A DNA stretch of 64,000 bases from an uncultured Candidatus Nitrosopumilus sp. (GTDB lineage: Archaea > Thermoproteota > Nitrososphaeria > Nitrososphaerales > Nitrosopumilaceae). The DNA lies in assembly GCA_951812645.1 (NCBI GenBank), contig CATOSM010000001.1:599560-663559 (forward strand), written 5' to 3'. Each line of letters opens with the position of its first letter. Positions within the stretch are counted from its first letter, which is position 1. The notes below the pieces were generated by a model. It ran no database searches, had not been told where the DNA came from, and saw only the letters and a program-made list of their open reading frames with translations. The position numbers were made by a program, and so were the translations under genes. Positions 26,084-34,431 of the stretch are shown here, one piece after another.

Positions 26084-26707
26084 TCACAAAATCTCTTGTT
26101 TTAGATTTTTAAGATATTCTTTCAAAACCTTGGTTCTCTTTTTTGCTTCAACCTTACCAGATTTCGTATTCATCAGGGATTCCAATTTTAGTAATTTTTT
26201 ATAAAAGTGATCCACAGTCCAAATCTCATCATCAGGGGTCCTAGCACTGCAAAAAGGATCATCAATATTGTAAAAAGGGCGTTTTAGTGAACCTCCAGTT
26301 GCAAATACTCTAGCAATCCCTACCGCGCCTAAAGCATCCAATCTATCGGCATCTTGAAGTATTTTACCTTCCAAAGTAGCGGGAGTTTTATTTTGAGAAA
26401 AACTGTGATCACGAATGGCATCATGGATGATGATGATTTCGTTATCTGAAAAATCATATTTTTTTAGAATTAATCTTGATTTTTTCGCACTCTCTATAGA
26501 AGAAAGTTTAGAACGTTTGTCAGATTTTGGATAGGAAACAGTATCATGCAACAATGCGGAACTGAGAACTAATTTTTGATTTGCATTTTCTTTTTTACAT
26601 AATTTTTGAGCATTTCTATAGACTCTCATAATATGCTCAAAATCATGCGCAGAATCATTATCAATTAATTTCCTAACATCGATTTTAATAGAATCAATTA
26701 CCGTCAT
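26084..26707 (-). CDS. HD-domain phosphohydrolase
   Basis: 207 residues. AHDFEHIMRVYRNAQ supplies the first His, LVLSSALLHDTVSYPK the HD pair, and KILQDADRLDALGAVGIARVF the distal Asp, in the order of the YedJ/YpgQ-type HD hydrolases, which act on nucleotides. The substrate is not defined. The start codon directly abuts the stop of the upstream membrane-protein gene, so both are co-transcribed. Confidence 0.82.
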   Translation of the reverse strand: MTVIDSIKIDVRKLIDNDSAHDFEHIMRVYRNAQKLCKKENANQKLVLSSALLHDTVSYPKSDKRSKLSSIESAKKSRLILKKYDFSDNEIIIIHDAIRDHSFSQNKTPATLEGKILQDADRLDALGAVGIARVFATGGSLKRPFYNIDDPFCSARTPDDEIWTVDHFYKKLLKLESLMNTKSGKVEAKKRTKVLKEYLKNLKQEIL

Positions 26708-27328
26708 TTAAAATCTCCATATTTTTGGTTTGACAAATCTAATTTTCCTTTGGGTGATTAACAAGGTCCAATTAATTGAAGCAAATAAAATAATCAAACC
26801 AATACCGGCGCCGTCAATTAATAATATAGCAGTAAGACGATCTTCAAAAATTTCTAAAAACGGTTTTAATACGGCATTTCCAAAATAAATCATTACAACA
26901 TAAGAAATAGCTCGTCCAAACCAAAATCCAACATAGATACCAATACTCTTTGCACGCATTAATCCATATGTGATAAACAACATGTTACTTGGCAAAGGGG
27001 TAGCACCGAAAAGAAATGATGCAATCACATAACCATATTTTTTATTATTTAGATACTCACCCATGGTATCAAGATTAGATTTTTGTTCTTCAGCAACAAA
27101 TTTTCTAAATGTTCCACTAATTTTTTTAAGAAGAAATCTGCCAAGAGTCGCACCTGTGGCACCAGTCATTGCAAGAAGAACCACATCTAAAGTTGGATCA
27201 AGTAAATAAAACGACGTCAGAACAATCCAACTAGGAGGCATCAGAATTGGGGCTGCATTAATTCCAATCAATACAAGAAAAATTCCAAAATATGAAAATT
27301 CTCCAAAAATTTCAAAAATATCCAGCAT
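26708..27328 (-). CDS. DedA/VTT-like membrane protein
   Basis: 206 residues with about five hydrophobic segments (near 12-32, 42-62, 98-120, 130-152, 168-190). GATGATLGRFLLKKISG and FGATPLPSNMLFITYGLMR fit the conserved G-x-x-x-G and re-entrant F-G/P motifs of the DedA/SNARE-associated (VTT) superfamily, thought to scramble or transport lipids. It is compact relative to bacterial DedA. It shares a transcript with the HD hydrolase. Confidence 0.65.
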   Translation of the reverse strand: MLDIFEIFGEFSYFGIFLVLIGINAAPILMPPSWIVLTSFYLLDPTLDVVLLAMTGATGATLGRFLLKKISGTFRKFVAEEQKSNLDTMGEYLNNKKYGYVIASFLFGATPLPSNMLFITYGLMRAKSIGIYVGFWFGRAISYVVMIYFGNAVLKPFLEIFEDRLTAILLIDGAGIGLIILFASINWTLLITQRKIRFVKPKIWRF

Positions 27329-27484
27329 TGTTCAAAAATTCTATCGTGTTTTTTGCTTCTAAACCCTTGGGTTTTCGGTTTTGTCATGAGAAAATATCAT
27401 TCTGATCCAAAAAGTTATAAAAATTACATTTTTTTAGAAACAATGATCAGGTATTGTAATAAATTGGATCAATCATGCAATATC

Positions 27485-27492
27485 CTTATAAG
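27485..27492 (+). promoter_or_regulatory. TATA box of the 40-residue zinc-finger gene
   Basis: CTTATAAG centred 25-26 bases before ATG 27514. It singles out that ATG over the in-frame ATG at 27499 and supports that the tiny gene is real. Confidence 0.55.
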
Positions 27493-27513
27493 CAATTTAT
27501 GCCTAGACTAGGC

Positions 27514-27636
27514 ATGTCTGAGATGGTTTGGAAATGTTTTAGATGCAATCTATCCTTTAAAGACGACCAATTGGCTGAAATACATAAACAAATTTCAGCA
27601 CATTCTGTAACCAAAGTGAAAACCATTGTTGCATAA
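27514..27636 (+). CDS. Tiny C2H2-like zinc-finger protein (40 residues)
   Basis: The ORF encodes MSEMVWKCFRCNLSFKDDQL then AEIHKQISAHS. Cys-x2-Cys followed by 14 residues and His-x5-His is close to the classical C2H2 finger, with the F and L of the hydrophobic core also in place. The remaining ten residues are basic. A well-placed TATA box gives a leaderless mRNA. Small single-finger proteins are common in Thaumarchaeota and probably bind DNA, but no target is known. It lies just before the tRNA-Leu gene on the opposite strand. Confidence 0.6.
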   Translation: MSEMVWKCFRCNLSFKDDQLAEIHKQISAHSVTKVKTIVA

Positions 27637-27679
27637 TCACAAAGTTTTACGCAAATTAGTCATTTTAGATGAAAGTTAG

Positions 27680-27780
27680 TGCAGAGGGTGGGATTCGGAC
27701 CCACGAACTCCTGAGAGAAGGGATTTCCTATCCTGAGGATCTTGAGTCCCTCTCGGTTGACCGGGCTTCGATACCTCTGC
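27680..27780 (-). tRNA. tRNA-Leu (CAA) with 16-base intron
   Basis: On the minus strand, acceptor GCAGAGG/CCTCTGC is perfect. D arm TCG...CGA has the long loop of class II tRNAs, T arm GTGGG-TCCGAAT-CCCAC is perfect, and the variable arm holds a CTC/GAG stem. The anticodon stem AGGGA/TCCCT pairs fully only if 16 bases (27725-27740) between loop positions 37 and 38 are removed. The loop then reads CTCAAGA with anticodon CAA (27742-27744). CCA is not encoded, unlike the tRNA-Tyr gene. Confidence 0.92.
27725..27740 (-). other. tRNA-Leu intron (16 bases)
   Basis: Sequence ATCCTCAGGATAGGAA on the tRNA strand. It lies at the canonical 37/38 position; without its removal the anticodon stem would contain an A-C mismatch and a G-T pair. 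The internal ATCCT...AGGAT is self-complementary. Confidence 0.75.
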
Positions 27781-27869
27781 AATGAGATTGTGTATGGACC
27801 AATATTTCTCGATTGCTATTTTGAAGAAATTACAATCTGATCTGTGATTTTAAGAATTTTTTAACAAAG

Positions 27870-27877
27870 CTTATAAT
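27870..27877 (+). promoter_or_regulatory. TATA box of the OB-fold SSB gene
   Basis: CTTATAAT centred 27 bases before ATG 27901; leaderless arrangement. Confidence 0.55.
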
Positions 27878-27900
27878 CATGCTAAAGGGTTTCAAAAATA

Positions 27901-28215
27901 ATGTCAGAATTCATACCAATTTCCGAAGCAAAAAAAATGCGAAGTGGAGTTAATGTTGAAGCTGTTGTTAAAAGCAAAGGAGAACCCAGAACTGTCAACC
28001 TCAAGAGTGGGGGAACAGTAGATGTCTGTGATGCAGTAATTTCTAACGGTGACACTGAAGATGACCAAATGAAACTCACGTTGTGGGCTGACGATATCAA
28101 AAGAATAGATGTTGGAGATACCGTTGTCATTACAAATGGATATACCAATGAGTTCAAGGGAGAAGTATCCTTAACCAAAGGCAAATTTGGCAAGATGGAT
28201 GTTAATCCTCAGTAA
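27901..28215 (+). CDS. Single-OB-fold single-stranded DNA-binding protein
   Basis: 104 residues, one OB fold: VNVEAVVKSKGEPRTVNLKSG, then DVCDAVISNGDTEDDQMKLTLWADDI, then VGDTVVITNGYTNEFKGEVSLT. This strand pattern (with T-L-W-x-D and I-x-N-G) is that of crenarchaeal SSB and the RPA-type OB fold. It lacks the long acidic tail of Sulfolobus SSB. It probably protects ssDNA in replication and repair. Convergent with a membrane protein gene, overlapping by seven bases. Confidence 0.82.
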   Translation: MSEFIPISEAKKMRSGVNVEAVVKSKGEPRTVNLKSGGTVDVCDAVISNGDTEDDQMKLTLWADDIKRIDVGDTVVITNGYTNEFKGEVSLTKGKFGKMDVNPQ

Positions 28216-28814
28216 TTTCTTTCATCATCAAATTTATTTTTCAAATCTACTAAAATTATAACCACGCCTATAATTGAAACAATCATTCCCAGAATGAGTA
28301 AAAACCCAGAAGCCAATAATGGAAGAACCATGTTCATTACAGATGAATCAGAATTAGAAGATACATCCGAATTTTCCTGATCTTCAGAAAACATCACAAC
28401 GACAGTTACAATTTGTGAACCAGTATTTGTAATCTCAAAATTCAAAGTGTCGGACTGAGTTACATGTAGAGATTCAAACAAAACAGGCTCAGACATTGTA
28501 AATTTACCATAATTATCTCCAAAAATATTAGAAACGTCGATCAACAAAGAGTCGTTTGGAGAATACTCCACGATTTGGACTCCCCAAAGTAAAGGGGTTT
28601 CAGATAAGAATGCATCATACGAGACATAGGCTGAATCTCCAGGCATGATTGCAATCTCATTTGTCACCTCATCAAATAATCCTTCAAACATGTTGGCCGT
28701 GGAAAGATCACCGGGGCCAGTAATGCCAGAAGGGACAACCAAAGCTGCAATAGTTAAAGAAATTCCAATTAAAATTAATCCAATTATAATAATTACAAAA
28801 CCGTGTTTTTTCAT
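28209..28814 (-). CDS. Membrane-anchored extracytoplasmic protein, unknown
   Basis: 201 residues. One hydrophobic helix at 5-30 and another at 162-192 frame an extracellular-type central domain rich in Asp, Ser and beta strands (SAYVSYDAFLSETPLLWGV, DTLNFEITNTGSQIVTVVVM). The topology is that of a surface protein held at both ends. Similar emp24/GOLD-like central domains occur in thaumarchaeal membrane proteins, but I cannot assign a family. Convergent with the SSB gene. Confidence 0.6.
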   Translation of the reverse strand: MKKHGFVIIIIGLILIGISLTIAALVVPSGITGPGDLSTANMFEGLFDEVTNEIAIMPGDSAYVSYDAFLSETPLLWGVQIVEYSPNDSLLIDVSNIFGDNYGKFTMSEPVLFESLHVTQSDTLNFEITNTGSQIVTVVVMFSEDQENSDVSSNSDSSVMNMVLPLLASGFLLILGMIVSIIGVVIILVDLKNKFDDERNY

Positions 28815-28864
28815 TTCAAAAATAATGAAAGAAATCCTACTTTTATGTTATGGATGGCAGAGAT

Positions 28865-29602
28865 TTATCGTCTAGGTTTCTTTTTAGCTGCAGTCTTTTT
28901 CTTTTCTGGTTTCTTTTTAGCTGCAGTCTTTTTCTTTGCAGCAGTTTTCCTTCTATTTGCCAACAATTCCTTTGATTTAGAATAAGCTTTATCCAAAGAT
29001 TTTTGTGCAGACTCTTCAGATTTTGTTCGCCTTTCTACTTCCTTGAGGAATTTTTGTAAAGATTTATGGCTTGAAGTCTTGGTTTCACGCAAGGAAGGTT
29101 TCGATTTAGTTTGTTTTTGTATTTTTGAGGTAATTTTGGATTTAATATCAGAAAAGTTAGCTACATCATTTGAAATCTTTTTTGCGGTTTTTTGTCGGTT
29201 TTTGATTTCTTCAACTAATTCACTCACACGATCATTTAATGAACGTAATCGAGCCTCAGCATTTTGTTTTTCTATAGAATCATCAGCAAATTCAATTTCT
29301 TGTTTGGTCTGTTCAATGGCCTCTTTTTCTTTAGTGAGGCGATCTTCAGCTGCAGCTATTAGTCTTGCTATGCTATCTAACTGAGAATTCTTTTGGAGAA
29401 GAACAGTTGAAACATCAATGGATTCTTCTTTTTCAGATTCTATTTTTTTATCAAGAGAATGTAAACCAGAAACAGAGCGTTTTTCAGCAGCACGGAATTG
29501 TCTTACCTCTTCTTCAGCTTTTTTACGTAGTTTTGTTGCTTCTTGCTTCTTTTGTCGTAATTGAATTACTAATTTTTCTAATGAGGCCAATGATTGAATC
29601 AA
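28865..29602 (-). CDS. Coiled-coil protein with histone-H1-like Lys/Ala/Pro tail
   Basis: 245 residues. Residues 1-165 are a long heptad-rich coiled coil (LRQKKQEATKLRKKAEEEV and similar). The end consists of tandem KKKTAAKKKPEK-type repeats, the composition of eukaryotic histone H1 tails and bacterial AlgP/Hc1 proteins. This suggests a DNA- or nucleoid-associated protein that oligomerises through the coil. The DNA of the tail is itself a short tandem repeat, so repeat number may vary between strains. Confidence 0.65.
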   Translation of the reverse strand: MIQSLASLEKLVIQLRQKKQEATKLRKKAEEEVRQFRAAEKRSVSGLHSLDKKIESEKEESIDVSTVLLQKNSQLDSIARLIAAAEDRLTKEKEAIEQTKQEIEFADDSIEKQNAEARLRSLNDRVSELVEEIKNRQKTAKKISNDVANFSDIKSKITSKIQKQTKSKPSLRETKTSSHKSLQKFLKEVERRTKSEESAQKSLDKAYSKSKELLANRRKTAAKKKTAAKKKPEKKKTAAKKKPRR

Positions 29603-29719
29603 GGCAAAAGCGTCGGTTAAGTTATAGATATAATCATGATTTGACTTGCAAGTTAAGAAAATTAACTTAGTTTGATCGCTTAAAACGATTATTTTAAAAA
29701 ATATTAGTTAAGAGAAAGC

Positions 29720-30040
29720 ATGATCAGTATGGAATTTCATCCGAAAGATTTGCCAATAGCAAAAACATATGATCTGAAAGATGAAAAAGAATCGGCAGAA
29801 GCAGTAGAAGACATGGTAAATCAAGGATTCAAAGGAAAAAAAGAAGGATACAGAGTCCTAATGCCAAAAGAATCAAAAATTGCTAAAAGAATAGGATATT
29901 CGGTAACAACGGGGATAACGGCAGGCCTTGGACAAAAAAAGGAAGATCGAGATATAAAATATTGGACATATCATCACGATGATGATCATTATGCAATAGT
30001 TCTAATTCATAGAGATAGGTTAACAGAATTAGGTTTTTGA
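29720..30040 (+). CDS. Hypothetical protein
   Basis: 106 residues, soluble and charged. The middle part GYSVTTGITAGLGQKKED is glycine-rich. The end YWTYHHDDDHYAIVLIHRDRL contains a His/Asp cluster that could bind metal. A start at ATG 29729 (MEFHPKDL) is equally possible. No family recognised. It overlaps the convergent PAP2 gene by 12 bases. Confidence 0.55.
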   Translation: MISMEFHPKDLPIAKTYDLKDEKESAEAVEDMVNQGFKGKKEGYRVLMPKESKIAKRIGYSVTTGITAGLGQKKEDRDIKYWTYHHDDDHYAIVLIHRDRLTELGF

Positions 30041-30703
30041 TTTTTCAAAAATCTTATACAATTTTGTTCTGTTTGCCATTACTCCAGCTAGCATGACACC
30101 AATCACAGTGCCGCCAATCACATCCATCGGATAATGCTCTAAAACATAGATACGGCTTAACGAAATCATCACAGGATACAGGAACATCAAATATGCACCA
30201 CGTGGGAATCTATCAGATAGTGCAAATCCAAGAACAATAGCAAAAATCATTGATCTTGCAGCATGGCCAGAAGGATAAGATGCGTCATATCCACCCTCAC
30301 AAAACAAGGCAAAGGTGTCCCTACTTACAGGCACAGGAAATGAAACTGCATCATAATCATAATCATAATCAGGCCTATCTCTATCTATACCACATTTTAC
30401 ATATCCAGTGAGAAGCGTTGAGATTACAATCAATATCATCAGAGTGATTCCAACTCGACGTGTTTTTGGAACAAGTAAAATCAAAATTGCAAAACCCAGC
30501 ATCCATAATGCTTCGCCACTTTCTGTGATAGACTGCATTATCAAATCCAAGGCAGGGTTACCAATGTTTTCAGAGAAAAATAGAATTACAGATTGATCAA
30601 AACTTTCAGTGATGCCAGAATAAACAATTCCAGTAAGTATTAAAAATAAAACAGCGAGTAAAACAAATGAACGAGACCTAAGGTCAAAAAGCCAATTTTG
30701 CAA
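30029..30703 (-). CDS. PAP2-family membrane phosphatase
   Basis: 224 residues with about six transmembrane helices. All three catalytic motifs of the PAP2 superfamily are present: KCGIDRDRP (K-x6-RP), SYPSGHAA (PSGH), and SRIYVLEHYPMD (SR-x5-H-x3-D). It likely dephosphorylates an isoprenoid or lipid phosphate (for example polyprenyl diphosphate) at the outer membrane face. The first 60 residues contain two helices and a long external loop. Single gene. Confidence 0.88.
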   Translation of the reverse strand: MQNWLFDLRSRSFVLLAVLFLILTGIVYSGITESFDQSVILFFSENIGNPALDLIMQSITESGEALWMLGFAILILLVPKTRRVGITLMILIVISTLLTGYVKCGIDRDRPDYDYDYDAVSFPVPVSRDTFALFCEGGYDASYPSGHAARSMIFAIVLGFALSDRFPRGAYLMFLYPVMISLSRIYVLEHYPMDVIGGTVIGVMLAGVMANRTKLYKIFEKSKT

Positions 30704-30812
30704 TTAATAAAACCTCAAGCATGTGTCTTTTAATTTTTGTCAATAGATAAGTTTTGGAATGAGGTAATTCTGATCGGCTAAAGAATTTAACCAAGTGGAG
30801 AATAGACAAGTT

Positions 30813-32021
30813 GTGAAGGTACTCACATTAGATGATTTTGACCTAAAAGGTAAGACCGTTTTTTTGCGAGTGGATATGAATTGCCCGATAGATCCAGAAA
30901 CTTTAGAGATTTCAGGTACTAAAAGAATTGAAGAATCTGTAGAGACCCTGAATTCATTAAAAGAATCCAAGGTTGTCATAGGATCACATCAAGGCAGAGT
31001 TGGAAATAATGAATATGCCGGAATGGACAAACACGCAAAAGTTCTCGAGAAATTAATGAATAGGGAAATAAAATATGTGGAAGATACGATTGGCGAAGCG
31101 GCTCAAAATGCAATTAAAGATTTAGAAGGTGGGGAAATTTTACTTTTAGACAATCTCAGATTATGTGCAGAAGAGAATTATGAGTTTACACCGGAAAATG
31201 CAGCTAAAACAATCATGGTTTCTCGTTTATCCAAACTATTTGATCTTTGTGTATTAGATTCATTTCCAAGTGCACATAGATCACATCCATCAATAGTAGG
31301 GTTTCCACAGGTTTTACCAGCTTGTGCTGGAAGAATTGTAGAGAGGGAAGTAAGGAATCTGGATGAAATTATCACAGTGGCCAAGGCACCGCATGTTATT
31401 GTACTGGGAGGCTCAAAAATCCCAGATAGACTAGAGGCAATAAAATTATTGATTCAAAACTGCCGTGCAGATCATGTTTTGCTGACAGGTTTGATTGGCA
31501 ATGTCTTCATGCGTGCACAAGCACGATTGAAATCTCCGATGGGCATTAAGCGGGAAGAGGAAGTGGTAGCAAAAGCACATTCCCTGATAGGCGAATATCC
31601 AGATGTGTTTGCAACCCCAGTGGATATTGCAGTTGACAAAGACGGAGAAAGAATGGAGATGGACGTAAGGGAAATGGGCAAAGGCGATAAAATATTTGAT
31701 TTAGGCCCAAAGACCGTAGAGTATTATTCAAGATTAATTGCAGGGGCAGGAACCGTATTTATCAGCGGTCCCGCAGGATTTTTTGAAAAAGAAAGTTTCA
31801 GTTACGGAACAAAAGCATTGCTAAACTCTGTTGCAAATTCAATGGCCACGACAATCGTAAGTGGAGGACATCTCACCACTGCATTAAAGCAGCAAGGATT
31901 AGATGGTAAGATTAATCACGTCAGTACCGCAGGAGGAGCACTGGTACTTTACCTTACAGGAGAAAAATTGCCAATGATTAGAGCGTTAGAAGATGCCGCA
32001 ATGAAACACAAATCTAGATAG
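30813..32021 (+). CDS. pgk: Phosphoglycerate kinase
   Basis: Reversible ATP-dependent phosphorylation of 3-phosphoglycerate; works with ApgM in gluconeogenesis. The N-terminal TVFLRVDMNCPIDPETL, the substrate-binding GSHQGRVG and DSFPSAHRSHPSIVG, and the C-terminal FISGPAGFFEKE and VSTAGGALVLYLTG nucleotide loop are all present. The frame runs back to GTG 30795. A GAATTTAA element lies 26 bases before GTG 30813, giving MKVLTLDDFDLKG, which is the expected N-terminus. Confidence 0.92.
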   Translation: MKVLTLDDFDLKGKTVFLRVDMNCPIDPETLEISGTKRIEESVETLNSLKESKVVIGSHQGRVGNNEYAGMDKHAKVLEKLMNREIKYVEDTIGEAAQNAIKDLEGGEILLLDNLRLCAEENYEFTPENAAKTIMVSRLSKLFDLCVLDSFPSAHRSHPSIVGFPQVLPACAGRIVEREVRNLDEIITVAKAPHVIVLGGSKIPDRLEAIKLLIQNCRADHVLLTGLIGNVFMRAQARLKSPMGIKREEEVVAKAHSLIGEYPDVFATPVDIAVDKDGERMEMDVREMGKGDKIFDLGPKTVEYYSRLIAGAGTVFISGPAGFFEKESFSYGTKALLNSVANSMATTIVSGGHLTTALKQQGLDGKINHVSTAGGALVLYLTGEKLPMIRALEDAAMKHKSR

Positions 32022-32361
32022 AGGACCTACAGGAAGAGTTGGGGCATTTTCTCTCTTCAGAAGGGCCCAAAAAGACATCGTTGCCACAGGAATCGCAGCG
32101 GAGTTTTTCCATAGGATCAAATAACTTCAGATACATTGTGGTAAAGTTTTGTGCAATGTTACGAGCAAGACCAGAATCGCACAAAATATTGAAAAAAGAT
32201 TCAGTGTCGTCAATTATCCAAGATGGATCAACATCGCCATTTGTTTTGATAATTTCAAAAATATCATCGTTGGTAAATTTAGTATCAGGATCATTGAACT
32301 TTTCAAAAATGATTTTTCTAATTTGTAGTTCGATTGGCACAGCAGGCGTAAAATCACTCAT
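32014..32361 (-). CDS. Small zinc-ribbon protein, unknown
   Basis: 115 residues: a helical N-terminal domain (IRKIIFEKFNDPDTKFTNDD, resembling a winged helix) and a C-terminal CDSCGNDVFLGPSEERKCPN zinc ribbon with CxxC and CxxxxC. It is the last gene on the sufB-sufD-Rieske-sufS-sufU strand, starting one base after the sufU stop, so it is likely co-transcribed. It overlaps the end of the convergent pgk by eight bases. Confidence 0.6.
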   Translation of the reverse strand: MSDFTPAVPIELQIRKIIFEKFNDPDTKFTNDDIFEIIKTNGDVDPSWIIDDTESFFNILCDSGLARNIAQNFTTMYLKLFDPMEKLRCDSCGNDVFLGPSEERKCPNSSCRSSI

Positions 32362-32362
32362 A

Positions 32363-32806
32363 CTAGTACAGATTTGCCGCCTCTTCTTTTAATTTATCAG
32401 CATCTTCAGAATCTTTGAGATTCTTACCAATGTAGGTATAAAGAGCAGATTTGAGTACCTTCAAAGAAAGCAATGCACATTTGATACGTACGGCCTGAAG
32501 ATGTTCTAGCCCCAATTCGCTTAAAACGTCACTTTTCTCAATTGCCCGTGCCTCATCAACGCTCTTACCTTTTGTTATTTCTGTTAAAACAGAAGAACAG
32601 GCCATGCAAATTGCACATCCCTTGCCATGAAATTTAATATCAGTGACTTTGTTTTCATCAATCTTCATATCAATATCAATGCTATCACCACAGAGGGGGT
32701 TGGAGTCATGAAAGGTTACATCGTGATTTTCGATCTCCCCATAGTTAATCGGATTTCTTGAATAATCGACAATCATTTCATGATAGATGTCTGCATTACT
32801 GCTCAT
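32363..32806 (-). CDS. sufU: Fe-S scaffold / sulfur-transfer protein SufU (IscU-like)
   Basis: 147 residues. Conserved cysteines appear in NPLCGDSI, KGCAICMACSSVLTEI and IKCALLSLKVL, the SufU/IscU pattern with the Cys-x-x-Cys pair before ACS. SufU accepts sulfur from SufS. The gene overlaps sufS by four bases (ATGA). Confidence 0.88.
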   Translation of the reverse strand: MSSNADIYHEMIVDYSRNPINYGEIENHDVTFHDSNPLCGDSIDIDMKIDENKVTDIKFHGKGCAICMACSSVLTEITKGKSVDEARAIEKSDVLSELGLEHLQAVRIKCALLSLKVLKSALYTYIGKNLKDSEDADKLKEEAANLY

Positions 32807-34047
32807 AATTTGAACACCTTTGCCACAGTATTTAACGAGTTTACCAGAATATCAATGTCTTGCCTAGTATTGTAAATGTAAAAACTAGCTCTAGATGTTG
32901 CTGCCACATCGAGTCGTTCCATCAACACTTGTGCACAGTGATGACCAGATCTAACCGCAATTCCCTCCTCATCGATAATTTGTGCAACGTCATGAGGATG
33001 CACATCTGCAAAATTAAAAGAGACGACACCGCCACGTTTTGAGATATCTTTTGTACCATAGATATGGAGACCTTTAACGGCAGACAATTTTTCTATAGCG
33101 TATTTTGTTAATTCAATCTCATGTTCCCGTACATTATCCATTCCGATTTTAGTCAGATAGTCAACTGCAGAACCCAATCCAACAACATCTGCAATGTTCG
33201 GAGTGCCCGCCTCAAATTTGTAAGGCAAATCATTCCATGTGGTCTCATACTTGTGAACTTCTCGAATCATGTCACCGCCGCCATGAAACGGACTCATGGT
33301 TTCCAACACGGATTTTTTGACCCACAAGACGCCAATTCCAGTAGGGCCAAGCATTTTGTGCCCAGAAAACGCAAAAAAGTCACATCCCAAGTCTTCAACA
33401 TCGACTTTCATGTGAGGAACTGCCTGTGCGCCATCAATCAGGGTTAGAACACCTGCAGCTCTGCATTTTTCAATTATTCCTTTGGCATCGGTAATCGTTC
33501 CAAGCACGTTTGACACCAAGCTAAAAGTTACAAGTTTGACTTTACCAGTTGCAAGATGCTTGTCAAGATCATCTAAAATTAATTCACCGTTATCATCCAT
33601 TCCAATGTATTCTAATTTTGCATGATTTGCCCGAGTTGCAAGTTGCCATGGTACAATGTTACTGTGGTGTTCATACTCAGTTGTAACGACAGCGTCACCC
33701 TCCTTTAGATGGGTTCTTCCCCAAGCATATGCAACTAGATTAATTGCCTCAGTAGTACCCCTAACAAAAATAATCTCTTGGCGATTTTTGATGTTTAAAA
33801 AATTTGCAATTTTATCTCTTGTTGCCTCATATGCCTCAGTGGCCTCTTCAGCCAGTGCATAAACTGCCCTGTGGATATTCGCGTTATGGTTTTGATAATA
33901 ATCGGCAATAGAGTCAATTACCTGGTTTGGTTTTTGAGTGGTGGATGCATTATCCAGGTAAACAAGAGGTTTGTTATCCCTTACAGTCCGTTTTAAAATT
34001 GGAAAGTCGTTTCTAATGTTTTCAAATAAAGATTCCGTACTTTGCAT
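32803..34047 (-). CDS. sufS: Cysteine desulfurase SufS
   Basis: 414-residue PLP enzyme that takes sulfur from cysteine. VYLDNASTTQKP at the start, TEYEHHSNIVPW, the PLP lysine in FSGHKMLGPTGIGVLW, and the active-site Cys in RSGHHCAQVLMERL near 367 are all present; the short Cys loop marks the SufS (group II) class. It sits between the Rieske gene and sufU with 3-4 base spacing or overlap. Confidence 0.93.
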   Translation of the reverse strand: MQSTESLFENIRNDFPILKRTVRDNKPLVYLDNASTTQKPNQVIDSIADYYQNHNANIHRAVYALAEEATEAYEATRDKIANFLNIKNRQEIIFVRGTTEAINLVAYAWGRTHLKEGDAVVTTEYEHHSNIVPWQLATRANHAKLEYIGMDDNGELILDDLDKHLATGKVKLVTFSLVSNVLGTITDAKGIIEKCRAAGVLTLIDGAQAVPHMKVDVEDLGCDFFAFSGHKMLGPTGIGVLWVKKSVLETMSPFHGGGDMIREVHKYETTWNDLPYKFEAGTPNIADVVGLGSAVDYLTKIGMDNVREHEIELTKYAIEKLSAVKGLHIYGTKDISKRGGVVSFNFADVHPHDVAQIIDEEGIAVRSGHHCAQVLMERLDVAATSRASFYIYNTRQDIDILVNSLNTVAKVFKL

Positions 34048-34050
34048 GTC

Positions 34051-34431
34051 TTATAGCTCCACGTAAATTTCATTAGCATCTATTTTAACATTGTATGTTT
34101 TCAAAGGAGTTTCGGCGGGAAGGTTTTGTGGCTCTCCGTTTACCAGATTGAAAACAGAGAGATGTAACGGACATCGTACACCCTCATCACTTAGAAAGCC
34201 AGTAGAAAGATCAGCGTCAGCATGAGTGCATATCAAATCAGTTGCATGAATTTTACCCTTAAGGTTGGCAATGAGTAGTTTCTTGTCCTCATGAACGAAC
34301 CCAAAAAGTTGGCCTTCTTTTACCTGCCCAGTACTGCAAGCCCTAATCCATTCAGACAGAATATCACCTATACTTGTAGTGCTGTTCGATTTCGGAATCT
34401 TCGTTATAACGGGTTTCTTCGATTTCAACAA
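34051..34431 (-). CDS. Rieske-type [2Fe-2S] ferredoxin in the suf cluster
   Basis: The C-terminal 100 residues form a Rieske domain: ICTHADADLSTG (CTH) and VRCPLHLSVF (CPLH) are the cluster ligands, followed by LKTYNVKID. It is a soluble, NirD-like ferredoxin, perhaps the electron donor for cluster assembly. The ORF drawn here overlaps sufD by 68 bases. The domain really begins near SEWIRACSTGQV, so a rarer start (such as CTG near 34361) after the sufD stop is likely. The actual start is unresolved. Confidence 0.75.
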   Translation of the reverse strand: MLKSKKPVITKIPKSNSTTSIGDILSEWIRACSTGQVKEGQLFGFVHEDKKLLIANLKGKIHATDLICTHADADLSTGFLSDEGVRCPLHLSVFNLVNGEPQNLPAETPLKTYNVKIDANEIYVEL

